From: Gonapodya prolifera JEL478
Lineage: Eukaryota; Monoblepharomycota; Monoblepharidomycetes; Monoblepharidales; Gonapodyaceae
Length of the DNA stretch: 64,000 bases
Reading direction: 5' to 3'
Assembly (NCBI GenBank): GCA_001574975.1
Contig: KQ965822.1
Span: 124,001 to 188,000 of the forward strand
Shown here: piece by piece, positions 10,339-21,979 of the stretch
Numbering within the stretch: position 1 is the stretch's first letter
Layout of the letters: each line of letters begins with the position of its first letter
The notes under the pieces: model-generated
The model's database searches: none
The model's input: the letters and a program-made list of their open reading frames with translations, nothing else
What the model was told of the DNA's origin: nothing
Program-made: the position numbers and the translations under genes

Positions 10339-13300
10339 ATGAATGTGTGTCCTTTCACCACGCTCCATTACGCCCGCCCACTCCCAAGAAATCGAATACC
10401 GAAGAAAGAATACACTCGTGACGAAAGTCTGCTCCCGAAATTATTCTGGCAATCGGAGTGTTTGGAAGACATTTTTTCTCCGCGGGTGGACCGGGCGGTT
10501 TCGATTTCTATGGAGGCGCAGCGCCCGTCGCCGGAGCCTTCTCTCTCAAGGACGAACCGCCCAGCCCAGCGCATCCTCCCTCGACGACCCTGGCCCACCC
10601 CCACAATCGCTAGGGTTTCTGTTACCCCCTTTGCCAGCTGGCGCAAAGGAGCCCTCGACGGCCGTAACGAAAACGATCCAATGATTTCCAACCGCAAACG
10701 CCGCGCCGAATCGTTCTCGGACGGCGAAGCCCAGGATCCCCTGCAGAGTGTTTCCAAAACTATGGGCGAGCAGGGCAGTGTGTCGAAGGTGAGGTGACAC
10801 TGGACGAAGGGACGGTTTCGATGTGGATGGTTATGTGGCGTCCATCCAATGCCGCGGGAACTCTCTCCTGTCGTCAGGATCGAACGCTAAATTTTCTCTT
10901 CCGCTTCTTATTCCCGATGCCGGTCGAGCAGAAGTTCCGCATCGACCCGGAGCTCGCAAACGCCGATAGCGCCGTTGTCGGGGAGAGCTCGCCGCAAGAG
11001 CTTCCAAACGGTGCGGAGGTGGTTTTGGAATCCGTACGCTCTAATTCGGAAAGGAATACATCTTCTGGAGACGGTGCGACCGGTGAGTGAGGCTTTGTGT
11101 GCCCTCGCAACCGTGCCAAGCGGCGAGATTCCGTATCGACACTTTCTGACATCGCTGAACCTCCCCTACTCAAACAATTCAACAATGATATCTTTTGCGA
11201 AAATTCTCGGATGTAGAAGCGAAGATCACTCCCCGTCCTGGTACGTTTACCTCAGATCCCTTCAGTTATGTGTTTGATCCAATCAGTAACCCTTGCGCGG
11301 ACGCCGATCCCGTCTTTGTGCAACAGTTGCTTCTGATTCGACTTTGGTGGGTCTTCCCTCTAAGTTTGGCGGTATCTATGCAACATCTCATGGAAAACGT
11401 GCTAGTCGGATCCACTGGTACCGGCCACCTCGCGGCACCCCGCGCAGTCAGCTCCTCACAGTGCCACTAATGGCTCTGCTGCATGTAAGATACATTGGTG
11501 CCTGCCCTCGACGGATGAGGTCTTATTGAAATTCCTCCAGGCGGCCTTCCGACACCTGCGACCTCTTCGCCAACCTCACCCACCCCAGCGAACCTCCAGT
11601 CTGTCCCAACAGCCAACCTTCATGTGCGAAGTCTGCCCACTTTGCTTCCGAGTGCAGCGCCGTCCTCCAATGGAAGCGCCCGGCAGACCTCCAAGCAGCT
11701 GAACGGCCACCTTCCATCGCCCCCGAGGCACGCTATACCAATAACACCACACAGCTCGACGACGTCATCTACGTTACCGCTCACAAAGTCATCAACACCT
11801 AGTTTTTCTTCGCGCATCCCCCCATCTCTCATTCCTGGTACTCCCCCCGTGGCAACACCTACCACTGCGGAAGGATTCCTGTCCACTTTGGCTGGAGCTT
11901 CGTCGTTGTTGAAGCGCACTTCACCCGGACATGAGAACAAGTTCAAGAGACCTTCGTTTGTTCCTGACGGGGACCGCCCCGATCTTGCTTCCCCTACACA
12001 TGCGAGATCCAAGAAGCCAGCCGCAACTCCCGCTTCCGTTGGCCCTGCCACATCGTTCACTCCTTCAGTGGCGGCATCTCCTGTCCAGCGAGCTCCTCCC
12101 GCGAACAATCCTCCCTCGACTACAAGCGCACCTCCGGCAACCCAGTCCGACCCACCTACAGCACTTGCGAATACTGCTGCTCGAGCCTCTGCACGTATCA
12201 ATGGGGTGCCGAAGATGGTGTCAACTACATCTAGTGGATTGTTGCTTACGGAACGTAATCAAAATAGTGGAGAACATCGGACTACAGTTCGGGTAGCAGC
12301 TGGCGCTGGGGTGAAAATCCGAATCGAAAAGGGTCCGGCGTGGCTGCTAGGGAGGCGCCGGAACGAAGCTCATGAGAAACGGATATCACAGCTTGAATGT
12401 GAGTGTTTTAACTCCCCTCTTGTTGGATTGCATATGTCCTTGGTTTGATACTTTGAAATCTGCAGCCCAACTCCGATCTGCTAACAACCAAATATCTTCC
12501 CTGCGCACGAAGCTTCAGACTGCACCGTTACTTGCGCTCGCCAATTTCGAAGATGATCGTATGGCACTGCAGCAAGAAAACGAGCGTCTTAAAGTAGAAG
12601 TTGCCGCTCTCGTAGGACTGGTGGGCGAAGTCGGGAAGTGGGGTGAAAGGGAAGAGAGTGAGTTCTTCGTTTTTTTGGGCTATTCAGAGAACTTAATAAC
12701 GCTTCGAACACTTTTAGAAATGGTCCTTCGCCTTCGACGAAAGATTTCCCGACTGGAAGCAGGACTTGCTGCTCGGGCAATTTTGCCGGCCATTGCGTCA
12801 CATAGCGGACTATCTTCCGGATTCGCGACTCATTCCACTGTTCTCCCACCACCGATTCCCGACATCTCGGAACTGTCGCGGGGTGATACTTTAGTGGGGG
12901 TCGAAGACTTTGTTGCACCGTCCGCGATCAATGGCGAGAGAGATGTTCATAGGGAAGATGCCAGTGTCAAGCTCGATCCTCAGGCAATAGTGGAAGGTTG
13001 GTCGAAATTTTTTTGCAGCTTACAAGTTGATAGTGCGAACTCATTGCTTTCTCGCAGCTGACGACCCTGCAGCTGCAGCCATTCTCGGTATCTTGTCGCT
13101 CAGCAAGGCGCCTCGCGAAGTTACGCCCACAGCCTCCCCCACTCCCCAACCTGTATTGTCACCAGAGCTTGCCATGTCACAACCGTTGCCAGTAATTCCC
13201 GTTGAACTACCCCAACCTCAGTCCCACCGCCCTTTCGATGACTCCAAAGAGGATGAGGACGACGATTTTAATGATGATCAATCCACTACGCGAATCACTC

Positions 13301-14724
13301 TTGAAGAGCGCATCAAGTCCATGGCGATAGCTGTTGCTGAACGTGGGGTAGTAACGGCTGATTTTGCAGCTCGAGGCTCGAAAATTGTGGACTGTATACG
13401 CGAGGACGATCACAACACAGTCGAAAAGTGGGAGCGAGCAAGGGAGGTCATTGAAGCGGATATGATCCCCCGGCCAGAAAGGAAACCTCGATACGCCAGT
13501 AACCTGAGAGTCGCCACAGTGCCGTCGACTCCTCCCCGCCGAGGTCCTATCCATCAGCGTTCGTTCGAGGTGCAAAAGACACACGCCCGCTCGGAACCGG
13601 CCCGATCCTCGCATCGTGCTGCGTCGGTTACGAGTAACGGCAGCCGGGTAGTGCCTGCCTCCGGAGCATCCGCTGGGCCGAAGCTTCTCTACAACCCCGC
13701 TCACCGTCCTGCTCAACCGCAGATGGGATACTTCATGGACAGTGACGAAGAGTCAGAGTCGTTCGACAGGATGAAGGATCGGAGTGACCAAGATGATGTG
13801 GCGCAGTTGGGTCCATTGAAGAAGAAGCATGCTGTCTATTCACGTGGCTCGCGTTCTGGGTCTCCTTTGCCTTTCTCTCCTCCACGTAACTTTGCAGCCA
13901 TGGTTTCGGACGAAATCGAAGACTCTGACGGGAAAATGTCTGCATTTCGACACACAAGCCAATCCCAACGAGAGCTGGGTGACGACATGATTAACTCGGA
14001 TGCAGATCCCCTCACGCATGACGAACAATCTGCGATCGAAATATTGAGTACTGGGGGTCTCAATAGTCCTCGCGTTCGAAAATCATCGAGAGTGCAGGAT
14101 TCCTCGGGAGTAAAGTCTTCGAAGGGAAATGACATGCAAGTGTGGTATGATGACGACTCGATCGATGAAGCTGGAAGTGCCCATATCAAGGGGGATATTA
14201 TAAGTGGTGATCCAGTGACGGATGATGAAGAAGTCTCTAATCACCGACCTACTCGTTCGGCTAGTCGTGGCATAGACATGGATGAGGATGACGGTGGCAG
14301 TGACGATCAGAACAGCGAAGGAGGTGATGATGAGTTTCGTCCAAATTCAAGCACCAAAGCAGCCTCAGCGTCCGGTAGAAGTCCAGCACGCGCTTCTCGA
14401 AGTTCTGCTACAGGTGTTGCCGGCTCTCCCGAGAGTCGCAACATCTTCCGGTGCCATAGATGTGGAATGGCGGCTCGAAACAGAAAACTTCTGGCAACAC
14501 ATTTACATAGGAACCTTTGTCAGAGTGGTCCCGGCAAATTGCGGAAGAGCTTTTGGTGCCCAAGTAAGTTCTTGATTCCAATCGACTACCTGTGTGCAAT
14601 ACTAATCCCAAAATTGTCTTATCTCAAAGGGTGCGACATGTCCTTCACGCGAGCCCACGATCTGAAGCGTCACAACAAGCGGAAGCACGAAGGCTATAAC
14701 GCTGAGGGTGTCAAGGAAATGTAG
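10339..14724 (+). CDS. C2H2 zinc-finger protein with coiled coil, probable nuclear regulator
   Basis: Large multi-exon gene. The C-terminus has two C2H2-type fingers: FRCHRCGMAARNRKLLATH followed by a Cys at the last ligand place, and, across the intron at 14563, FWCPRCDMSFTRAHDLKRH. The fingers suggest nucleic-acid binding. Before them lie long Ser/Pro-rich stretches (11.6-12.3 kb), a coiled coil (AAQLRSANNQISSLRTKLQ, then RMALQQENERLKVEVAAL and LRLRRKISRLEAGL, 12.46-12.77 kb) and acidic segments (EDEDDDFNDD; DEDDGGSDDQ). Clear introns include GTGAGG at about 10792 and GTGAGT at about 11085; the exons between 11.1 and 11.5 kb are ambiguous. The first ATG is at 10339; a second in frame near 10510 (MEAQRPSPEPS) may be the real start. 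Stop TAG at 14722-14724. No family beyond the fingers recognised. Confidence 0.78.
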
Positions 14725-14888
14725 TCTCGATCATTTCGTTTGGGTGGTTGGGCGCCGATTTCTGCCGCATTCCATATTACCCATTTTACTTTCTCAATCA
14801 TTTCACATTGGCATTTTCATGTACCATAATAAATCGACGAGTAAATAAGACTGTCTGCTGTTTCCATGTGATGATAGTATCGAACTTT

Positions 14889-17800
14889 TTATGTCATCAT
14901 CCTGGAATCGATCTCCTTTTGCTGCTCGGCACATTTTGCCATCATAAATCTCGCAGGCTCATCGTTAGTCAGCTGGGCTGCCTTTTTAAATTGCTGAATG
15001 GCAGCTAACCAGTTCCTTGCTCTTCGCCAATTGAAGTGAGCTGGTAGTGCCATTAGCTGAAAGTGACACCAATGACCCTCACCTATATTCGCCCAGACCA
15101 AGCTCATAAGCAACGACCGCTGCCATGCAATCTTCAGAAAGATCCGTCTCTATCTCCGCAATAGGTTCGAATAGCGTTATGTCCCGTCCGTTCACAGACA
15201 CGGTGTCCAGCTCTCGAATATGAAAACCCTCGACAATTTCGTCTCGGGTTGCACGGTCGACAACTACATCGCAACCATAGTTCCGTCCTGCTTTCTCCAA
15301 AGTAATGGCCAAGCTAACAGTCGCTCCGAGAACTGTGAAGTCGTTGCGACTCTCGTTTCCCATCACAGCAGCCAAGATCGGTCCAGTAGAGATACCAATG
15401 CAAACGCGAACTTCCGATAGTCCGTTTTCACAACGAATCTTATTTGTGGCGAGAACTGCATCCCGTATTCTCAGAGCTGCCACCACCGCATTTCGGGAAT
15501 CTGTTAGGGACGAAAATGGAGCCCCAAAGACAGAGAGGGTACCGTCCCCAAGGATAGTATCCACCAGCTATTATCCGTTATCGATGTGAAAAAGTTTCGT
15601 GAGCGGTGCAATGGTCGACTGTTTACGTGAAGAAATGCTACACTTACCCCTCCATGACTGGAGACGTATGTCAACACCGTGGCGAAATGCGAGTTGAGCA
15701 GATTCACAATATCTGCACCATCCATAATCTCCGACAGACGTGAAACTGACGTGAAGTAGACGTATCACTCTCGTGCTCGACAGCTTTCACTTCACATTAT
15801 CCGACTCACATTCTTTGATATCTGTGATCATAACCGAGGACTTGTTTGTAATTCCGCTTGCAACATCATCTGGTGCTTCCAGGACCTTCGATACCTCACT
15901 TGCAGGAAGAACTCTACGAGAAACGAGTAAGCATACTATCATCAAAGTGGGATGACTGGAACACCCACCTTGCTAAGGCATCTACAGTCCTTCGCGTTCT
16001 GTCAACTTCCTCCATGATGAGAACCAGCTCTGGGCCCACTTCATTGTCCTTTTCATTGGACCCGTCTGATAGAGAAGGGCTCTGGATTGTTCCGAGATCA
16101 AGCACGCCGATTTCGTAATCCAGGACGACGGACTCCGCGAGCCCACTGTCAGGACGCCGTTTTAGAACAACGTTTCGACCGATTATTCGTCCAGTACCAT
16201 TGGTTGACCGGCGTGCCCGCTCGAGATCTTCAACGATGATTGCGTTGCCTCCATCAGATCCGAGCCATGAGGCGAAGTACGATGATCGAGCGGTGTCCAG
16301 CAATGTATCGGAAGTGAGGCCCAACACATTAGGTCGATTTACATTTCGCTAAGTGGCTTTGTAGGTGAGTAGCCATTTTAATGAAAAATTGCATCCAGTG
16401 CAACGCACCAGTCTGCCGAAGGCGTCAAAGGTTGCGACAATCCTTTTCCCCGGCATGCTGTTCAAGACTGCAGCTATGTACTGCGTTTCATTAGCGCGGT
16501 CCAGAGCGCTCTGGCCCAGCTTGCTATAGCTCTGCGACAGGCTTATCGCGGCAGATACTTTTCATTGCATTCGAGAGACGCTGAAACCATTCCAAGGCGG
16601 CCTAAATCTCCTTACGACGCGCTCACCTATACACGCAAAGGCTTCCGCGACTAGCCTGTCCTCTTCCGAAAAGTCCGGTCCTGCAATCAAGTCGGGGTGA
16701 TGGGGTTTAGTGGCACCGGTGGACCGCTCGACGAGTGGTATGGGCTCCCGCGACACATTGGACAGTTTATTCGAAAGAACAATGACTCCCGTTACGTTTC
16801 CTGTTGCGTGATCGCGCAAGGGAGCGCAGAGCAACGATTTCGAGGGTGGAAGAGAGAGAAGGCGGTCTACGACAGAATGGGATGATGGTGGAGTGCTGAT
16901 ATCGACTTTTTTACGACGGTTGCAAGACACGTCAGGTAACTGAGACTTACCATATGGTGCTCTTCCCTGATTTCAGACAGTCTGCAAAAGCACTGGCTCT
17001 GTCGAGCCTAACACCGACAAGTTTCCTGCGTCTTCCCGTTGCATCGCCTGGAGAAACCGTCCACAACTCATCCTCTTCTCTATCCAGAACCAGCACAGCA
17101 CCACTCTCTGCACCCGTCACTTGCGCCACAGCCAGCGCACTTCGTCGTAGAACCTTGGCGAGCTCAAGCCGCTCAACGTCCATAGCATCCTCAACTGCGG
17201 CAGGCGTGTCATCCCCAAGACCATCTTCACACCCCTCACAGCTACCATCTGCTCCTATAACTTGAACGAGTTCCGCTGCAGCCACCACCGCATTCCGAGC
17301 CTTTGCCGCAGCCCGGGCTAGTTCCTCTCGCGCAGCATCTCGCGCCATGTGAGGCGCCGACGCGGCGGAAATGACTTCCAGTACTGCAACGTCGTCCGTC
17401 GCAAAGCAGTGCGATTCGTCTACGTCATTTGGACCTTCAGCTGGATGCAAGTCATAGGCGCCGGCCTTGTTGATCACTTCGAGTGCTCCCAGCGCGACAT
17501 GGGGCGAACCCGGTAGAAAAACAGGCACTGTTGCGACGCTCCGAACCGCGCATTCGACTGGAAGCGCGTCGTACAGGACCGTGAGGAGATCGAGCTGTGC
17601 TAAATCCGAGGCGACGTTGGCGGAGATTGCGGATGTCGGTTTTGGTGAGAGCAAGCTTGCATGATGGAAAAGCAGATCGTATGGTGTTGTGTGGCCGGAT
17701 TGGAGGAACGTCGATGCAAGGACGATGGCAGTCCCAGAAGTTTGGTCCAGCATCCAGAGGGTGGCGTGTTGTGCCCCGGCAGCGCTTTGCGCGGCCTTGA

Positions 17801-18993
17801 TCGCAAGGTGCGCGCAGCTTTTCGCGTCGTCCATTTCCACCGCCGCGCGAGCGAAGTTGGTTGCGGACAGCAAATTGTGCGCGCGACGAGCGAGGAACCG
17901 TGCGCATTGGAGAGATGCGCGAGGCGGGAGAGAGGAGATGTGGCGAAGAAGAACAGACGGATCGGAACCGGAGTTCAGGAGAGAGGCGTAATGGGTGGCG
18001 CTCGAGAAGGCGGACGGAACCTGGAGATTTGAGTTGCGGTTTGAGTTAGTTTTTGGACGGGTGAGACTTCAATTACCCATAAAAACAATAGTGCGATCAA
18101 ATTTTCATGGAATAAGCCTTGCCACTCACCTCCTCGGATGTGTGCACACTATTTGTGTTTGATTTTGGTGAACGACCGTTTCAAGCGTCAAACATCCTCA
18201 TTGTAAAAGGCGATGAAGGATACTCACGATCTTATCTCGGGAATCCTTGTCTTCGGCTTCACAGATTTAGGAAGCGAATGCAGTGGGCTTGTCGGTGGTC
18301 TCACGTCGTTCAATCCAGCAGATTTCCTCCGGTTCGCAGCACCTCCCACAATTGTTCCACGCATCTTTTGATCGCGAATCAGTTTGTTGTGAAAGTCTGA
18401 AAGATGGACAGGAGGTAGCTGTCCCACGAGTTCGTTAATTTTGGTATGCTAGTCCTTTCGTGCTCGGGTATGCGCCCCGCGCTCTCATATACGCTCCCCG
18501 TAGGATCACTCGCCTCCGGCGGACAGTCTCGGTCAGCGCTTGGCGGCGCTTAGGCCTCGGGCTTGCTGAACTCGCGTCTCGCAACTCGGGCCTCTGGCCT
18601 CCGTTCCTCGACCCCCACTCATATCACACCCACCTCAGCATCCGCAAATTTTAGATTCAGCGTTGTGCATATGAATTCCACCTGGCTCGCCGCACATCGC
18701 GATAAGATCCCTCTTAGCAAGAGATTGCGGTCTTCATCGCCGAGCGAGGAGAAGAGCCCCCACGACGCCTGGATCGCGGCGTGGTTTGAATTCCCCTCCG
18801 CGACATTCGCGTCCGTCAACAACTGAACGTGCGTCGGTAGCGCGTCTCGTTGGACGTGGAGTTTCAATGGCTGTTGGTTCGTGGACACTGGCGACGATCG
18901 AGACGGAGGGCGCTGTTGGCTCGCGTGGGGGAGGGAGGGCGAGGATGCTCTGGGATCGATCTTGGACAAGCGTGCGGTGCTCTTCGTGTGCAT
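14889..18993 (-). CDS. Multidomain GAF-GAF-PAS-like protein with class III nucleotide cyclase domain
   Basis: Signalling protein of about 1,100 aa. ATG 18993 opens an N-terminal region with LLLRGILSRCAASQVEFIC, then a basic linker (exon about 18229-18403). A long block from about 18020 carries a GAF domain (SCAHLAIKAAQSAAGAQHATLW) and starts a second, which ends in 16.9-16.6 kb. A PAS-like segment (YIAAVLNSMPGKRIVATFD) and a connector (16.3-15.9 kb) lead to the cyclase homology domain: ITDIKEFSRLSEIM with the first metal Asp, SHGGLVDTILGDG with the second, and GISTGPILAAVMGNESRNDF. The end is RNWLAAIQQFKKAAQLTND and stop TAA at 14889-14891. Odd points: the Lys expected two residues before GD-block Ile-Leu-Gly-Asp (VDKxxGD) is Thr, and VNxAxRLE is SLAITLE, so Asn and Arg are missing. 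Cyclase activity is therefore doubtful. Confidence 0.85.
18456..18610 (-). repeat. GC-rich intronic repeat, copy 1
   Basis: Lies inside the first intron of the cyclase gene (GTGGGT donor near 18634, acceptor GGGACAG near 18422). Read in the sense of that gene it contains CCCGAGGCCTAAGCGC, AGCGCTGACCGAG and GTCCGCCGGAGGCGAGTG. The same three blocks in the same order and sense occur in an intron of the phosphoesterase gene (30935-31169). The AGCGCT centre is palindromic. It is much richer in CpG than the surrounding introns. Boundaries are approximate. Confidence 0.65.
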
Positions 18994-19117
18994 TTACAGT
19001 TGGGAATTCCGGCTATACTATTCTATTTAGCCGGTATGGTTCATTTGTAATATGCAATAACAACGCGATTCGTGACCTTCATTGAGCATATATCTGGGGT
19101 AGAATTGATCAGTCTCT

Positions 19118-19606
19118 CTAATGCTTCGCTTCAGTTTTCAGTGGTAACGATTCTGTCTGAGGTACATCTCTAGCCTCTGTTAATATATGAACAAACAACC
19201 GCTTATGGCAGGCGGGCACGGGCACTCCGGGTCGCCTTAGATGGCTTAAAATATATGAGAAACTCTGTAACAAACTCGTCGAAGTGAAGGATGGGTGGTG
19301 CCACTTTGGCCGCAACCTGGTTGGTGAGTTCCGCCACCAAGTAAGTGCGCGGTCGCGAAGAAAGACCACCGCATAGGCGACTTGGTCTTCCTCAGGGACG
19401 TGAATAAGCACGAAGTAATTGCGTAGTTGAAAAATCCACATGTCGGCTTTCTCTCGATGAACTCCAGTGAAGCACTCGGGGACTGGCAGATCTGCTTCGA
19501 TGCGGTAGGATGGAGGCATGGCAACACGACGAGCGGCCTCGAGAATATGAGGCATTAATTCGGCAAGGATGGTGTTGCTAATGCGTTTGACAAGGGCAGG
19601 GTCCAC
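19118..19606 (-). pseudogene. Truncated Ty3/gypsy-type gag remnant
   Basis: The open frame from ATG 19606 (MDPALVKRISNTILAELMP) has the retrotransposon gag signature: PECFTGVHREKADMWIFQL, then YFVLIHVPEEDQVAYAV and RALTWWRN. After TWWRN the frame changes: the expected gag continuation (NQVAAKVAPPILHFDEF, then FLIYFKPSKATRSARARL) is read in another frame, so a small indel has broken it. The annotated frame continues out of register to the stop at 19118. No nucleocapsid zinc knuckle, protease, reverse transcriptase or integrase is present nearby and no LTR was seen. The element is a relic. A domesticated gag is conceivable but the frameshift argues against it. Confidence 0.7.
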
Positions 19607-20027
19607 TGGGACCTTTGTCGAATTTTTTTTTGGTCCATAGATGAAGAATCAACCATGCGATGCGCGGAGAGTTGGAGTGGGTGAGAGCTTTTCAATTGTT
19701 CGGTGGTAATTGATGTGCAATTTAAGAGGCTTAAAAAACCGAAAACTGCTTACGCAACATTTGTTCTGCCATGTTCTCTACGTTTCCAAACCGTTTCCAA
19801 CACATTCCAAAACGTTCCACCGCTACAAGATCCATATAGAAGACACACTATCTCAAGTTGTGTCACAGCTCTCGGCTCTGGTTGGTGTAGCGTATCCTCA
19901 ATCACGACACTCCCCCATGGCGCATTGTCCATGGACCGCAACCCGTCGACTGAAATACTTTAGCTGCGGTAAAAGGAATTCTCGCTTTTCTTTTTCAGAA
20001 AACCGGTGCCACGGAATATTTTTCGAA
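19607..20027. other. Intergenic stretch
   Basis: About 0.4 kb between the gag relic and the next gene. Short ORFs only; I see no feature in it. Confidence 0.4.
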
Positions 20028-21168
20028 TTAATGCAATCCCCTCATCTTCACCATTCGAACCTCCAACACCGGCGCCATCCCTCCACGGGAATCCCAAGCG
20101 TCCGCTCCGCTGACCACTCCCCTTGGTAGCATCACCTTCTCTTCTCGCTTCCGTCGTATTTCGTCCGTGGACCTCCCTTCGTTTTGATCCCTTTTCGCAA
20201 TGAGGTGTGGAGAGATCTGACCGTCACTTGTGAACGCCATCATGAGGTGAGGTGGCCCCAGGGGGAGAGCCGGTGAGCTGGTCGGAGAACGTGGTGGACG
20301 TGATGATGGTTCAGAAGTTGGAGATAGTTCGAGATGACTCTTCTCCTCGAGGCTTGAAGGTGCATTTCAATCACCTGAGAACGTTCCACGTATGAACTGT
20401 CTTGCCATACGTTCCGACCAGCTTTAAACGACATTATTCAGTATTTATCTCGACTCGATCGCTATATCGCACATTCCAGTACGCAGATATATCCCCGCTC
20501 ACACGTACTTGTTGCATGACTTGCATCTCAGCTTCGTCCCTCGCAGCTTCCGGAACAATTTTGGACGCCGGCATCGTGATCACTCCACCCATGACCTCGT
20601 ACACATGGGAGTGCCAAAAGACCTTTTCTGAGTCGGGAAGATCTAAAAGACGAGTTGTGTGAGAAAATGCCCACACAGCGACTTGTCTAGTTGAGAGTTA
20701 ACGAAGCTCACCACGGAAGAGTCGCTCTGATATGATGTACTCAACCCCGATGAGCCTTGCGTCGTGGGAAGATCCGTCGTAGATGACGCACTGACGGAAA
20801 TCTTCGTTCAAATGCGAGCAGAAGTGGTGGGCCTCCACCTGATCAGTATGTCCAGCGGCCAAAATATCAATGACACAACCTGAGGAAATTTACTCGGAAC
20901 GACTAACCTGCTTTCCGATATCTCCACTGTAAAAATGAAAGCCGCAAACGTGTTCGTGGATCTTGTTGATCGGAGAGGAGGACTGCATGACCGTCGATCC
21001 TGCTTCCAGCAGGCTTGACTTGAGAGTTTTCGGGTCACCAGGAACGGCACTCCCGGTAGACTGTTCGACAGTCAAACGCTTTGAGGAGCGGTGATAGATG
21101 GGAAGATAGAAAGACAAAAGAATCAATTTCGTCAAATTTTCAGACATTTTCAAACTCGATCGTAGCAT
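20028..21168 (-). CDS. Oil-body-associated protein family (DUF1264)
   Basis: Member of the DUF1264/OBAP family, proteins linked to lipid bodies in plants and present in fungi; molecular activity unknown. Exon 1 from ATG 21168 ends [18 protein letters not shown]. The next exon reads [21 protein letters not shown], then [17 protein letters not shown] third reads [20 protein letters not shown] and [10 protein letters not shown] short exon carries [16 protein letters not shown]. The last exon starts [20 protein letters not shown] and ends with a basic tail, stop TAA near 20028. These blocks follow the order of the family over its whole length. The first residues before the conserved core resemble a hydrophobic helix ([14 protein letters not shown]), unusual if the annotated ATG is right; a downstream start is possible. 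The His-rich HEHVCGFH block is intact. Confidence 0.88.
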
Positions 21169-21410
21169 CCCTATTCAACGACGCACCGTCGGCGAGCCAC
21201 TATCTCTCCCACCCTCCGAGCTCAACACAGCTTCGAGCGATTTCACAGCTCCTCCTCCGTTCACGCCCCGATCCACATCCTTCCCCAAGGGCGTGATCCC
21301 AGCCCCTGCTTGAGAGCTTTTGCTGGAGGTGTCGGCCGTGGTGTATCCGGTAGCAAAGCCCGCGGTCTAGTGAATCGGGCGATGCGGGGAGTAGAATGAG
21401 TGACCAATGC

Positions 21411-21702
21411 TCACTGAAAGCTCCACTGCAATGACATCAGCGAAAGCTGAGTCTGCGGAGAAACTCACCGCAAGCCCCACAAATATCCCAACCCACGCCA
21501 CCCACGGCCTCTTATCCTTTTGTTCCGCGGGTGCAGTCTTGGTCGCAGGATCGCCTCCAGGCCGGCCCGTGGCGACTGTCTGGGGTTTCACTCGCGGTGA
21601 ATTGTTGTACAGAAGGCGGCGGAAAGAGGGGGATGGGAGCGAGGGGGACTTGGGAACGGTGAACTTGGTAAGAAGAATGCGAGTTTGGGAATGTGCAAGC
21701 AT
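21411..21702 (-). CDS. Tiny putative mitochondrial inner-membrane protein, 82 aa
   Basis: Exon 1 (21469-21702) starts MLAHSQTRILLTKFTVPKS: basic, hydroxylated and without acids, like a mitochondrial presequence. After a Pro/Lys-rich linker the chain ends in one hydrophobic helix, RPWVAWVGIFVGLA. The GTGAGT donor at 21463-21468 joins to a 15-nt last exon (21411-21425) adding WSFQ and TGA. The alternative, reading through the intron, adds an unlikely tail. The layout (presequence, linker, single C-terminal helix) resembles small respiratory or ATP-synthase accessory subunits, but I cannot name a family. It lies head to head with the plus-strand SDR, ATG to ATG 278 bp. Confidence 0.5.
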
Positions 21703-21979
21703 TTTGAGTGAGGGGAGAAGAGGTTGGGTTCTTGGATGGAACTGTGGTAAGCTTCAGCTTGGAATTCATTTGCGACTAAATTTGGTCTCTCCACTCAACA
21801 AGAACTCTACTTTGGTAACTAGCTCTCTGAACAACAGAGCCCAACGTCCTGTCTGGAACAGATGAAAAATCCGGCGGCACCTCATTCTGCCGTCCGGGAT
21901 CCACTTCAACTTCCATCGGGAAACGCTCTCCCCTTCCCGCACTCGTCCACCTCCGAACACATCCACACATCCACAGAAA

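Noticed and set aside
15571-15768. Short minus-strand frames between cyclase exons as a separate gene
   Set aside because: They are intron plus out-of-frame exon sequence; the correct joins rebuild the cyclase domain.
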